A program made the translations under genes and the position numbers. Below, in pieces: positions 1 to 13,358 of a stretch of 64,000 bases of DNA. Numbering within the stretch: position 1 is the stretch's first letter; each line of letters begins with the position of its first letter. The stretch is from Epiperipatus broadwayi. Lineage: Eukaryota; Onychophora; Udeonychophora; Euonychophora; Peripatidae. Under the pieces are notes generated by a model. That model did not search any database. It saw nothing but the letters and a program-made list of their open reading frames with translations, and was not told the DNA's origin. The stretch is taken from the NCBI GenBank assembly GCA_028023455.1, contig JAQFVV010006337.1, forward strand, positions 788,501 to 852,500, given 5' to 3'.

Positions 1-3000
1 CTTTGGATCTTCAATTTTAAGTTATAATATTCTGCTCCTTATAAGCAAATAAACTAATCTTATACAAAAACGATAGCATAACCTTAGTTCTAAATTATTT
101 ATCATTTCTTTTAAACATATCTTACTAAACGATGCAGTTACATGAAATAAAGATAGCGAAAACAGATGCATAGGATTAAGGAAGAAAGCTAGAGTATTAC
201 TCTTAACATATCTCAAAATCATGGTACAGTGCGAAGAGGTATGACATTTACCTGCCTAATATCCTCTAGTACAGGGACGATGTTAAAGCTATTTCTTCAG
301 CTTTATTAGAACATCAAATATTTAAAGAAATATAAACACTGTCCAAATAAAATGTGTATCAGTCATAGGGCTATGTTAACTATGCTGATATTCACATAAA
401 GACTAAATATTATTTCCATTCCTTATAACATCCTATTTTTTAAAACAATACATCATCTTGGTTTCGTGCTAACTATAGTACTTCCAAGCCACTATCTCAA
501 CATTATTTCTCAAGATTTTCCACATCTTACATCGATAAATAACTATCTGCATTTACAAAACAATAAATAAAATTCATTAATAGTTAAACAATCTTACTAT
601 CCCATAAGAAAAGTTGCTTACTTCATTGCTCTGTATGTTTAATCATATACAATCTACTTAGACAATATTTGAATATCCAATAACATGAAAATTTTAAAAG
701 AATCACATAATTATTTGTTATGTTGGATTATATCACTAATAAAAAAAATCAAAAAAATTGTCGTATGCATATTTTCAAATCAATCCTATCTCATAATGTT
801 TTTTAAAATGTTGTATAAAAATGCGTTTACATTTATAATTAAAAAAAAAACTTTTACACTTCATTCTTCCAATTTATGGATGATCTAAAGAAAACAAAAA
901 AATATATACATTATAAATTATCAATAGTTATTATTATTACCAATAACCTTTATCTAGTCATCGTGTTCAGTAGGCTTTTCTTTATCCACTTGAGCATTGC
1001 AGATATAAAAAAAAATTCACACCCATACACTTTATATTAAAATATTTTTAGCTAAATTATTAGATTGTTATATTATAAAATTTTAATATTAATAAATTAA
1101 TGTTTTTATGTTTTTCCTAATCTTATATAAAAATTTAGATTTAAACTAGGTTAACAAAATAAAAGGAATCAAAACTATAGTTACATATTTTCTTGACGAT
1201 AGTTCCTGATAAGTCCAAAATGCTTATTATTTTCTCTAGAGTTTTTAAAAATGTTCTCCTCCAAGCGCGTTAAAGTTTAAAATAAAAATAATTATTAATC
1301 CATTTAGTAAAATTTATAGAAAATAATCCTTGGTTTTAGTATTTAGGACGATAATTATTAAATCATAATATTAATTAATCCCGTGAAGCTTCTTAATCTT
1401 CTCTACCAATATTCTCTGCGTATCCGATGCATCAATCCATCTAATTTAACTTTAAAAATATTCGATAAACTTTTAAGTACTATTTGTATTTCCATGGATC
1501 CATCTTTTATTCATCTATGTGTTCACTTTTTTATCTATGTTTCCTTCTTGATACATTTAAACTTTCGTTTGGTATTTTTTTATAAATCTCTTTTAAAATA
1601 AAAAAAATGTTACCTTCAGAAAGGATATAACATTTTACTCCTTTGAATATCATATTATATAAAATAATTCATGAAATATAATTGTCTTATTACTATTTAA
1701 AAATAAATCTTGGATAGGCTTATAAATAATAATGCGTCTCCAATTTTTTCATTAGACTCCGTATGATGTCCGTGCTGTGGTTTTTTTTTTATGTACCAAA
1801 AAAGTTCTCCGGTTATGCATAAATAAAGCTGTATCAATAAATATTTCAAATATTTTTTCAGTATTACAATTTATATCCATTTTATTTCGTAGTATATCCA
1901 TTTTTTATTGCGTAGTTTAGGTTAAACTTTTAGATAAAATACGACTGATAAAGGAACTTTAGAAAATTTAACAAAGCATGTTAAACGAAATTATTAAAAT
2001 ATTTTTTTAGTTTACACTCTCTTTTTTGCAAGTTACTGTTAAAAATTATCAATTAGTTTTTTTTTCAAATAAATTATGAGAAAGTACTAAAAAAAAATTG
2101 ACTAAAATAAAAAATTTTAAAATACTATCTTTTGATAGTTATAATTTACCTTTCTCCGGTTTCAATACATTATTAATCTCCCCCGATAACTTAGTTACGA
2201 TGATATTTATAGTCTGTAAGAATACCTATTCCTATTGGTTAATTCTTACTTTAGCTTGAGAACAAATTTACATATTTTTAGTTTATAGTAGAATTAAATT
2301 TCAAAATTAGAAATTGTGACGTAATGAACTTAAAATATTATTTAAAATATTACTTTTAAATAAATTATTATTTTATTAAAACTATTTAAACATTTAAAAT
2401 AACTTTTAAAATAACATTTAATAACTTATTCCATTTCTTAATATTCAATTTATCTATTTTTATTTAAATAAAATATTTAATTTTTATATTATGAATGTAT
2501 TCGTCTTTATTACATTATTTAAAACATTACATACGATAGTTAACTTAATGTTTAATACTATTTACTTTTATGATAGGCAATAATTCTATCCAATTCTATA
2601 ATATAACTTTTAAAATATTTTAAACTTTGTTATTAATTCAAACAAGCGTGTGTGTGATAGTATACATTAAAAGTCACATGATTAATAACTTTGACAGACG
2701 ATTTTCAATCTATTTCTCTGCCTAGATTAATAAAATTGATACACTTATTATATTATATAAAATAATTATAAAAAATTTGGAAGAACAATTTAGAAAATAT
2801 AGAATTAAATACAATTCTCACCATCATAAAGTTTATTTTTAAAATGTACGATATTAATTTTTGCTTATTAAATATGACTTTATAAATTTAAACACTGTAT
2901 TTATTAAATTATACATTTTAAACTATTAAAATAGAATTTATTAATTATACTTTTAATTATTTACAGCTGTGTTATTTAATATGGCCAGCTTTTACAACCA

Positions 3001-3180
3001 TATGAAACAATATTTTAAGCTTTATATAACTATTTTCAAATAATTTGCTATAATTTTATATACTACGTATTTGCTTTAGCCTCAAATTGTACTTTAAAGA
3101 TACAATTGAATTAATACAATTACCATATTAAAAGAACATATTCTAAATTTAAAATTTTTTAGTAATTGACTGTTATGTAC
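1..3180. other. AT-rich DNA, nothing recognised
   Basis: I see no gene, RNA or clear transposon here. Open frames are short (60-72 codons), low in complexity and rich in Ile, Leu, Lys and Phe, as expected by chance in DNA this AT-rich. Homopolymer A and T runs are frequent. No splice-bounded exon series could be supported. Confidence 0.6.
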
Positions 3181-3207
3181 TATTACCGACCTATAGAAAA
3201 GGGCACA

Positions 3208-3230
3208 ATATATATATATATATATATATA
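3208..3230. repeat. (AT)n microsatellite next to a GGGCACAA motif
   Basis: A run of about 11 AT dinucleotides directly follows AAAAGGGCACAA (3197-3208). The same motif in inverted orientation borders the (AT)n tract ending near 6734. Confidence 0.85.
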
Positions 3231-5460
3231 ATAAAAATAATAAACATAACAATAATTAACTATTATATACAGTCTTTTCAATTTGCAGACATTAATTCAT
3301 TAATCCTTCACAACTGCTGTTAAATTGAAAAAAACATAATGGAAGCAAACATCAACTCAAATTCCATGAACCCTGAATTCTAATCATTTTATTTCTATTC
3401 ATGAAAATTGCCTCCTTAATTTTTCTTTTATTATGGTTTCTCTTTTCATGAAGAATCTTAAAACTTTCAATATCAAACTTAAATTTATATTTACATGTCC
3501 TTTCATGATCCAAGAAAATTGAAGCAGTCATTAAATCATTATCATTTTTAGTTTTCACAATTTATGCTCCTTTAATCTTTTTTTTAATACTGCACCTTGA
3601 TTCACCTATATATGATAACATACATCACAAAAAATTTGATACACGACATTACTTTTCTGCTTGACAGGTATGATATATACAGTATACAATTTTAAATTAA
3701 TTATTAATAAAATACCACCAAAATATATTTTTAGTTTTATGCTGAATGAAATTTGTATTTTTTTTCAGCAATGTATCTTTTTACATTTGCTGATATGATT
3801 TAAATCTAAGCAAATACAGTACAGTAAATGATATCTCACACTTATGTTTAATAACTTTGTTCATGTAAAATTTATTATCAATTGCATAATGACCAAAATA
3901 TTACTCTTTCTCAAAAGAATTTCAATTATGTAATCAAATTTTACAATTACAATAATTGTAATTTTTGTGCACCATTAATAAAAGTTTTAATCCATAAAAG
4001 TGAATGAATGTGTATTTTTAAGCTAATGTATATATTTTAAAATGTAATATTAAACATTTGGTTGTTGTATGTCATCAATATTTGGTTATTGTATGTCATC
4101 AAAATAGATTTTTGATTATTTATTTCATTGAATGAGGATCTTTTTTTATTTATTTTTGTTATCATTAAAATTTACTTTGGATATGTCATTAAGGAATATA
4201 TTGATTGTCTTGCAATAATACTGGATGAAAATTAAATAAAGTACTGTAAATTAATGTTAATATTCTAATCCAAATCTTGTATACTGTATTACTGCATACT
4301 GTATGATGTATAATGAGTAAACTCTGAATTGTACATTTTTTAGAATGAATGTCACCATTTTTCTTTTGAATAATGTAAAATCACTATTCTACCATGACAT
4401 CAATCTTACAAAATGGCAATTTAAAAAAAAAGACTTTTTTTATGTTGTAAATCAAAATAGTGAGTACAAATTGATAACCATTGCTATGGTGCATCCTTGC
4501 ATAAAGATCAAATCCTAACTAGGGCATAGAAGTACTAGTATTTTTATATAATACAATTAATAATATTTTTAAAAATTATTTATAGTTGAAATCATTTAGT
4601 ATACTGTAATATACTATTTGTATAATTACAATTTATATAATACTAATAGGTGAATGTATGTTCTTTTTTACTATATTATTAATTTATTTTATTTTCTAAA
4701 TAATAATAATGCAATAAAGAAATAAATACTATTATATATGCTACAGAGGTTTTTACATTTTTTTTAACAAAAAAAAAAAACATTTAATTTAATAGAAAGT
4801 GTTGAAAAAGTGAATTAATTATTTTTCTCTGAATTAAATATGATTACTAATAATATTACTCTTTTTTAAAAAAGTATTTTAAAATATTAAAGATAAAATC
4901 AATTTGACTGTTAATTATAAATTAAACTGTAAAGTTTTCTACAAATTAATTATTAAAATATACAAAACGTTGTTCCTTTTTCATATTAATTTTTCAATAT
5001 TGCATAAAAGTTTTAACCGTAAAATTAAATTACACTTTTGTATTTTGGTTTTTGAATTAAGATTTTTATATATACATTTTACCTATCAAAAGATTTTTTT
5101 GGTTTAAAGCAAATGTTAATTTAAAAAATGCAGTTAGTACAATAGTCCACAAATGTTGCTATATTTCATAAAAGTCACGTGTTAGCAGTCGTTTGACATT
5201 ATACATACATAAAATATGAATAATAAATCCATTTTTAAATAAGTTAGTATTATAAAAAGTTTTCAATTTAATAAATTTCTAAAGTTTAATAAATTTTAGC
5301 CGCAATTTAACTTTATAACAGTTTTATCATCTTTAATTTAATTATTTATTGATTAATGATTGCAAGCATAATCATAGATTGACAAACTGTCAACTAAAAG
5401 TTCTAGAATCAAATCATTGCTGAGTAGTATAAATAAAATAAAAATCTCAACTTAGTCAAA
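3231..5460. other. AT-rich intergenic DNA with a 24-bp duplication
   Basis: No gene seen. At 4056-4103 a 24-bp unit beginning ATTTGGTTGTTGTATGTCAT occurs twice in tandem with two or three differences. The 67-codon frame at 4904-5107 is Ile/Phe/Leu-rich and has no recognisable motif, so I treat it as chance. Confidence 0.55.
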
Positions 5461-5464
5461 TAGC

Positions 5465-5605
5465 CTTGTTATGCTCAGCCTACCACTAGAGGCACTTCAA
5501 CATCAGTCACATTATGGCTAACAGGTTTCTCTGGGCATAGCTGCTGAGAGATTCCTGACTCCGTTTAAGGAGAAGTCACAGTACATCACATCACATCACA
5601 TTTCC
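5465..5605 (+). repeat. SINE-like short repeat with CATCA tail
   Basis: This block is clearly less AT-rich than its surroundings. It ends in a short tandem tail of ACATC units (about 5583-5600). Its last 50 bases, TGACTCCGTTTAAGGAGAAG then ACAGTAC and the tail, recur with a few changes at 13359-13408 inside another transposon. A shared 3' end with a simple tandem tail is what a LINE-mobilised SINE shows. I did not find convincing polymerase III boxes, so the class is inferred. Confidence 0.5.
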
Positions 5606-6620
5606 AAACAACTACCAATATATTATTTAATGGCAAAATTGTTTAGAATTTTTATTAAAATTTTATATAAAATTTACTGCATTCAATATTATAAGATATT
5701 TTCAATGCTTTTTCTTTTAATTTTGCAAGTTAACTACAGCCATTCTTTCAAAATCTAAAATCTCATGTCTGCAATCATGCTTTTCTGAGATTAATTTTGT
5801 TTTGCCAATGACTTTACATAATTTGGGAGAGGGGGGGGTAATCAGTCTATTTCGCACAATTATAAAAGTATTAGCAACATCTCAACATATATAAGAATAT
5901 GGAAATAATACATTCTGGTTTTGTTAGTCTAAAAATAAAGTAAGTCAACTATATTCTTCTAGCAATTGATGTAAATTAATCCTAGCCATCTTTATCCAGT
6001 ATCGTAATATGTCTTACTTCTTTTTTCAGAAGAAAGTATAATTCTGTTATTTATGCATCACTAACCCTTACCATCACAGGTAAAAATCAAGTTCTTGAAA
6101 TGGTCAGAATTTTTTTTTTTATTTTAAATGCTATTTTCAAGTAATTTCTATGTTAATGAAAGGTTTTTTATTTCATTTCACAATTTCAAATATTCCATGC
6201 AGATGTTTTCAATTTTTGTTTTCCAGCAATTTTGTAATAATGACTATTTGGATAAATGAATGAATGATTGAATAAATAAATTAATAAATGGGAAAAGGAT
6301 AGTATCAATAAATTGTTGAGTGAATGAATATTAAGGCAGCAAAAAGGCTGAACATGTATTTGGATGGTAATTAAATTCCTTTTGCTATTGTCAAAAAAAT
6401 AAAAATAAATGCTTTAATATTAAAACAACTTTAAATAAAGAAAAAAATTATATCTAATTTTGCATATTTAATTAATAATAATAAAAACATAAAAATACAA
6501 ATTTTCAAATTCTTTTGAACTAAATATTTGTAACCATTCCAATATTTGAGATTTGTCAAGAGTGAAATTCGAACAAGACATTTTCCTTATGACAACATCT
6601 CAAGATTTATTTCAAGCTTT

Positions 6621-6625
6621 AGAAG

Positions 6626-6671
<46 letters not shown>

Positions 6672-6676
6672 CTTCT
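6621..6676. repeat. (AT)n tract inside a perfect palindrome
   Basis: AGAAGAACAT (6621-6630), an (AT)n run, then ATGTTCTTCT (6667-6676). The non-repetitive flanks are perfect inverted copies of each other, so the tract can extrude as a hairpin or cruciform. A second (AT)n run follows at 6688-6734. The open frame across both runs encodes only Tyr-Ile repeats and is an artefact. Confidence 0.85.
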
Positions 6677-6678
6677 TG

Positions 6679-6687
<9 letters not shown>

Positions 6688-6734
<47 letters not shown>
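6688..6734. repeat. (AT)n microsatellite ending in inverted GGGCACAA motif
   Basis: About 23 AT units end in ATTGTGCCCTTTT (6732-6744), the inverse of the motif at 3197-3208. Confidence 0.85.
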
Positions 6735-6737
<3 letters not shown>

Positions 6738-6744
6738 GCCCTTT

Positions 6745-9700
6745 TGTATGGGTCACCATTTAAGTTTTGTGCTAATCTAGTAGAAAATTTTAAATTTAAG
6801 AAGTATTTTAAATGTGTGATGTTGACTTTGCTTGTGGTAATGTTACCATAAGTTTAATTAAAGCAATCTATGAGTATTTGATATGTGAATTGTGTTGGTA
6901 TTGAGAAGATATTTAAAATGATGATGATTATGATGTAATACTGCATTAATAAATTTAATAACAAATGTTTAAAGCTAAAGTATTTAAAAGACAAGTTAAA
7001 ATTAGACAAAGATATTTATTTAATTTAAAATATATGTTAAAAGTGAATAGAAATATTTTAAATTATAAGTACTTAAATTGAGATTAATATTTGATTTTAA
7101 TCATATCAAATAATTATTTTAAAATCTGATGTAATATCTTATTTATTTTTAAAAATAAATATTTATTTTAAAAAAGCAATTGTTAAGTTATTTTTAGATT
7201 ATGGGAAGCGTTTCTTGTATTGTAAAAAACAGATGTTAATTAGAGATACACACACACATGCTTGGAAGCTTTCTCATAAAGTTGCAAAAACTATTTTAAA
7301 ATTATGTTGTGAAATTTATAAATAATACGTGAGTTATCACGAGATAAAAAAATAAAGATATTAATGTAAAATATTAAATCTGATTTTTAAAAAATATTGT
7401 CTTAAAAATATAACGTATTTAAAAAGATTTAGTTTATTTTAAATGATCTTATAAAAGTTAAGATTTAAATCAAGTGAGAAAGAATATTTTAAAAAATGTT
7501 TGATAGATTTGAATAAACGATAAAATTATTTTTAAAATGTAATAATATTAAATATTAAATAAGTCATTATTTTATTTTTAATAGTGTGTTAGTAAATATG
7601 TAAATAAGCTAGAAAGTTTGATTGTTTAAATGTACCAATCAGATAAGGAGTTTCTGCTAGTATAAAAGCTGGATTCAATTGTTGAGGGGGGCTCTCTATA
7701 ATTAAATTTCTAAGTTAATCGTGCTATTGAGAAAATAGCTAAGTAAATTTATAAACGCTCTTAAAATCAGTGTTAAAATCATAAGAGTGTTATTGTATAT
7801 AATTTTATAATTTTTAAAATGATAAGTATGCAGTAGAAACTTAATAATTCCCTATTGGTCTTCTCAATATCGAAACTCAATTTACGTACGAATAATCATG
7901 GAAACATCACGTATCGTAGAAATATATCAGAAACTTTATGCTAGAAAAATAACAGACGCTGGATTAGTACATAAAACTACGAGATGGAGAAAAGTAGTAT
8001 TTTGGACTATAAATAGTATTAAAAAGTTTAAATTACTATTGTCTATTATAAATAGATATTTAAAAGAAATATGAATACTTCTATAGAAAGAAAGTATTTT
8101 TGCAGATTTTTAAAAAATAAAATGTATATCTTAAGTAAAGATATAAGAAGTAGTAATTTTAATAAATACATGCCTTGTTAAGTCTTTGTGCTTAAAAGAC
8201 TAAATATTGACGATTTGAAAAGGCAAATAGATTATAAATATGATTATTTAAAATCGTAATATAATAAAATTATTATATTGAAGTAATCTAAAACGCTGGA
8301 CGTTATAGATGGAAAAATAGATTCTTACCTAGATATATTGTTTTGAAAAATGCGCAAGTAATACATGGACGTCCAAACCAAGCAAGCCAAGTTGATTAAA
8401 ATAATTTAATGAAAATAATATACAAACTATAAATTAGTTTAGAAATAATAACTTTAAAGATAATATTTTATGAAGAACTGGATCCAGAAAGAACTTATAA
8501 ACTATTTTTTAATTTTATTTTGTTTTCTTATGGGAACTTATTATTTTTAAAAAAAGAACGTTACCATTTTTTTATATAAACTTTCAAGAAACACGTGATA
8601 CAACGGAACAGGAAATAGTGTTCTATTGACTTTATACGTAGGATATTTGTTAGAACTTTTATGGTAGAACAAAAGTCGTCGCTGGAAATACGTAATATGA
8701 ACTTTTATTTTATTTATTTAACATAAAATTTAAAATATTATTAAACTATTAAAAGTAGGTTAGGTACATTTATTAAATAATAACTTAAAAATAATATAAT
8801 AATTAATTACATAAATTTATTTTTATAATTAATATAACACGGAATATTCTAATGAATGTTTATGAGTGTAAATGTGAATGATTTTTATTTTATGAAGCTG
8901 CAAATTCCGAAGAATGCTGGATAGCAGATTGGACATTATTATTATTATGGTAAAAACATTGTATAATGATTTTTAATGAATTTAATATGTTTTTCTTTAG
9001 ATCAACCAAATATTATGTTTTGTGGAATGAATGTATAGATATTTTAAGAAAACACATACATTATATTGGCAACGAACTTTATTAAAATATGCATAAGTTT
9101 TAATCTATAATATCAACATGATACAACATTACGTAAGAAGCTTAGAAATAATTATATGATTCTTTCATAAATAAATTTTGATATTTTATTATGTTATAGT
9201 ATTAGAATTATATTTATTCTTTATTTAGGTAATTATTTTATTATTTGCAAGATAAGAATAGATTTGAAAAGACTCTATTTTTTTTTGTATTTTGTTTTAT
9301 TAAATAAGTTAAGTTACGTTATGGGTAGAAGCTTATATTTGGATTGAAGTTTATTAAGTATAGACAATGTAGTATAGGTAGTTTAGATAATGAATATTTT
9401 ATTTAAAATTGATGTTTATTTTCCGGAAATTTTAGATAAGTTTAGAATATGTTTTATAGATAGAAATTTATTAGAAAGGATTAAAATAACACATAAAGTA
9501 AAGTAATGATTTTTACATAGAAAAGAATCATAGAATTTATCTAAGGTAATGCTTTATGAATTTGAAATTGATAAATGATTTAAATAATAGTATTTGAACA
9601 GTACAGATATGTAATGCATATTTGATAAAACATATAACAGGAATTACATTAAGTAAAGTATAATTACAGTCAATTATTTGTTTTACATTACAAAGATACA

Positions 9701-10160
9701 TTAATTTTATAAAGCTATTAAGCAATGCTAATAATAAAGTAAATATATGATGATACATTATAAATGGTAATACTTAATTAATGTAGCTATTTAATTAGTA
9801 GAGCTTCATTGTTTACACATGCTACATAAATAATTTTGACATATATTATTATTTGTAATGGAAGTTTATTAACATTTATTTTAAAAATCTAAGTTTTTTT
9901 GAAAACATACTATAATATTATTAGTATAGTATTTGAAGAATGTATAATTGCTTGTTAAGCACATGAATTAGTAACAGTATAAACTTCTTGTATTTGTAAT
10001 TTCTTATTTTATTTTATTTATTTTCCTAAATTCTAAAACTGTAAATAGTGTAAATAAATTTTATTTGAAGTTATTGTAAATAAATTTGTTAATTTGTTTT
10101 AAAAGTGTGTCGAGTTTCATTATTTTTCACCACAGCATTTTGACATCAGATGATTTGAAA
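6745..10160. other. AT-rich region with LTR-like promoter and end, no coding sequence
   Basis: No reading frame of note. Two sites recall an LTR: a CCAATC box (7635-7640) with TATAAAAG (7661-7668), and, 2.5 kb later, AATAAA-rich DNA followed by CACCACA (10129-10135) and TTTTGACATCAG (10138-10149). The last resembles the primer-binding junction of some Gypsy elements. No gag or pol remains and no second LTR was identified, so a solo or eroded LTR is only a suggestion. Confidence 0.25.
7635..7668 (+). promoter_or_regulatory. CCAAT + TATA box candidate
   Basis: CCAATC lies 26 bp from TATAAAAGCTGG, a classical RNA polymerase II spacing, followed about 20 bp on by a G-run (GAGGGGGG, 7684-7691). 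No ORF follows. It could be an LTR U3/R boundary or chance in AT-rich DNA. Confidence 0.3.
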
Positions 10161-10991
10161 TAAACATAATATTTGCACAAAATGAATTTGTTATTATTAT
10201 TTAGAAATGAATACAATATTTGCTTAACATTATTTTATAAGAATTGATTGACATGAACAGAAAATATTGCAATGGTCATAAGATGATTATAATGCACATT
10301 ATAAGAATACAGTATTGTTTATTGCCACAGATTATTAAGTATAAGATTTTGATCTATTTTAAAATGAAGATACCATATGAAATAAAAGATATACATATGA
10401 TTGTTTATTCATTTAATGATTGATTATATAATAGAAATAGATGAGATTAAATTACACTTTAAGATTAGTATTATTTATTATTATTATTAAAATAAGTTAG
10501 GTGTATTTAAGTTTGATATAAAATCCCACATCATACTTATTTACATGAGTTATTATTATTTTAAAAACAACTTAGAAGAACCTGAGATTATTTAATTATA
10601 TTTTAAGTTAAAAGTTAGGAATTATTTTAGTATTATTAAAGATAATTTATTTCATTTAAAAGTCATAAGAATGCTATAGATGTAGTGGTAAGATGATAAG
10701 GTAGTGGTAGTATTCTTATGCCATTGAGACAGTATCTTGGGAGATATTGACTCAGTGTAAATCTGCTTATTACTTTGTAACTTTACTTCACAGTCTCATA
10801 ATTTTAATAAATACTTATTTAATTAGTATAATCTAGAACTATATTGATTTTGATGATTGATAATAAATTTAATTAAGATATGATAATATAAAAGTATATT
10901 AAAGATAGATATGCAAATTTTAATTAAGCATAATAATGTAACTGAGCTAGTTGTATTTTAAACTATTTTATATATCAAGAAGTAAGGGTAC

Positions 10992-11015
10992 AATATATAT
11001 ATATATATGATATTA

Positions 11016-11062
<47 letters not shown>
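10992..11062. repeat. Compound (AT)n microsatellite
   Basis: Two (AT)n runs (10992-11008 and 11019-11062) are separated by GATATTATAATT. The left border reads AAGGGTACAATATAT, a one-base variant of the AAGGGCACAATATAT border at 3208. Confidence 0.85.
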
Positions 11063-11063
<1 letters not shown>

Positions 11064-11194
11064 CCCATAATTATAATTTCATCTTCAAACATTCTGGTTG
11101 TAGATATTGAAAAAACTATGCTTGCAAATGTGCTTTCTTAAAATCTTGATGTTTGTAAAGTGAAATGTTATAATGTATGTGCATATTAAACTAA

Positions 11195-11740
11195 AAGTGT
11201 TACAATTTTTAGTTTAAAATGGCCTCATACAAATGCTATGTTATTGACAGAGCATGTAGTTTCAGCTTTTACTAACAGTTTTAATTAGTTGTTGCTTTGA
11301 TTATATCATGCTATATTTTATTTAGATTGTTACACCAAAATTCTCATTTATATATCAGAGTTTACATCTGAATACCTGAGAAAATATTTAAATTAATATT
11401 TATAACTCGTTGGGAGGCTTGCTTTCTCATGAAAATTCAGTGTTGTTATACTTCAAATTCTAATACTTATAAATCTTTATTTAAACACTAGTTTTTATAA
11501 TTATCTAAGTATTAAATTAAAAGTAGTCCATCTTTTAGTTTAAAGTGTTTTAGGCAAATACTATTGTTATTACATAATCATGTAGCTTTAGCTTGCTCTA
11601 ATTATTTTAATTGGTTGTCATCTTTGCACCATCATAGTTAAAAAATATTACTTATATTGTTGTACTGAAATGTTAATTTATATTTCAAGTTTACATCTAT
11701 TTGTATAAAAAAAATATTTAAATAAATATTTATATTTATT
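11195..11740. repeat. Diverged tandem duplication, period about 330 bp
   Basis: Segments 11195-11410 and 11525-11740 align with many substitutions. Shared landmarks in the same order are TTTTAGTTTAAA, CATGTAG..TTTAGC, TTTTAATTRGTTGT, a TAT..TATCAGAGTTTACATCT / TATTTCAAGTTTACATCT pair and AAAATATTTAAATWAATATTTATA. It is an old duplication of unknown sequence. Confidence 0.6.
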
Positions 11741-11894
11741 ATAAATTTGCAGCATTTTAGTATTATATATTATTTTAAGAACTAAAATCTTTCTCATTTT
11801 TCATATGACAAAAATGAATGTATATATTAAATACTGCCTAACACTATACTAATAATCATAAATAAAATAGAAAATCATAAACATTACAATACTA

Positions 11895-12305
11895 GCGAAG
11901 AAACAAAATTTAACTAAAATTCTTCCACAACCATGGTTTTATCTATTAACAAATCTTTCAAGTGAAATTCACCTAAACATATAACATATATATACAAAAC
12001 AAAATACATTTCCCATCATTCACTTCTAAAACCAACTTCCTTTAACATCAAGTGGTATGTTCATGAGACTTTATGGCCTCAGTTTCAAAAAATCTTATTA
12101 TCAAAGTTTCTTTTATTTGCATTTACAATTCACTTTGATGGTAAAATTTTTGAATCTAAGGCCATCAATCTCTTAAAAATATCCTTTGATGTTAAAGGTT
12201 TTAAAGTTGAATGATGGTAATGTTATTTTATTTTGTATATATATGTTGTATGTTTAGTTAAATTTTACTAAAACCATGGTTGTGGAAAAATTTTAGTAAA
12301 TGTTT
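11895..12305. repeat. Fold-back (MITE-like) element
   Basis: Imperfect inverted repeats surround a short centre. The left arm (about 11898-12075) carries TTCCACAACCATGGTTTTA, then AACATATATATACAAAA, CCATCATTCA and CTTTAACATCAA. The right arm (about 12165-12305) carries the complements in reverse order, ending TAAAACCATGGTTGTGGAAA. No ORF lies inside. Unequal indels give the arms different lengths. It directly abuts module A of the interspersed repeat at 12318. Confidence 0.7.
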
Positions 12306-12317
12306 GTTTTTTGTATT

Positions 12318-12560
12318 GGACACTCCACTTCTTTTTATCACTGAGAGACACCTAGAAAATTTGATTTAAAGTGATCAAAAAGTAAAGTTATAATAAAAGT
12401 TCCAAAATAAATGCCACTCACTAGACTCAAGGAGAGAAAGAGATCTTAATCATTGTTCAGACAATTAAGGGACAGGACACAGAAACAAACTTCAGCCAAA
12501 CTCAAATATAATTATTAATAATTTTTAAGTTTTATTAAATTCAAAAAAATATTACTCAAT
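12318..12560. repeat. Interspersed repeat copy 1, module A
   Basis: Homologous to 18612-18870. Both contain GACACTCCA, then TAGAAAATTTGATTTA, GTTATAATAAAAGTTC, AAATAAATGCCACT, GAGAAAGAGATCTTAA and CAGAAACAAA, and both end in a TTTTAAGTTTTATTAAATTC stretch and AAAAAAATATTA. Copy 1 is broken just after this point by the Tigger-like element at 12564. It is non-coding in all frames. Confidence 0.85.
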
Positions 12561-12669
12561 ATACACTCGGGTCTCATTTTATGCAGATTTATTTAATGCG
12601 ATTTTGAAGTTATGCGATTCATGTTTCTTCTTAATATTTTTGTATGCGTTTTTCTTTTATGCTATAAAA

Positions 12670-12790
12670 ATTATTAGATCAGAAGTCAGCTCTGATAATG
12701 TGCTATTACTTTAAATATTATAAATTTCGCGCACTCACGTCATATTTAAAGTAATAGCACATTATCAGAGTTCGACTGCCATCTAATAAT
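12670..12790. repeat. Strong hairpin within the Tigger-like element
   Basis: Arms 12670-12718 and 12742-12790 are inverted copies about 49 bp long. They match almost perfectly over GATAATGTGCTATTACTTTA and its neighbours, with a short mismatched patch nearer the base. The loop is 23 bp and CpG-bearing (TTTCGCGCACTCACGTC). It is either a nested mini-MITE or a palindromic part of the transposon. Confidence 0.85.
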
Positions 12791-13358
12791 TTCAATATTT
12801 TCAGCGCTTTATAATAGTACTGTAATAGATTTTATGCAATAAAAAAGTTCATAACTCACTTAAAATCAGAATTTCCCCATTTTATATACACACATTAAAT
12901 TTCATAAGATTATAATGTAAATCTGTTCAAACGTTATAATTGGAAAATACTATGTATGTTGTTTTTGTATTTTAAATCATGTTCTATTTTTGCTTTTTAT
13001 GAAAAGAGTACATAATCAATTAATCATTTAGTGTCCACAAGTTTATTTTTTAAAGGTGAGTAACAGCGGAGGGCACAATTAAATTTGACAATTAAAATCT
13101 GATTTTTAATTGTAATTAACAATTTAAAAATTACGTAATGTTAAGGTTATGGGAAACGATGAAATTTGATTTTTAAATGGAATTGAAAATTAAAAAATTA
13201 AAGACAAAAATAAGAATTTAATATTTAATTGTTAATTTTAATTAAATTTTGCCCAACAGTGGTGAGTCGTCTTTGTAAACAAAAATTTCAATATTAGATC
13301 ACTTAGTGAAATGAGAAGGATCAACAGTGATTGGAAAACATTTTAGTTGTATTTTCTC

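Noticed and set aside
6553-6780. 75-codon frame with Tyr-Ile repeats
   Set aside because: It is a translation of the (AT)n microsatellites, not a gene.
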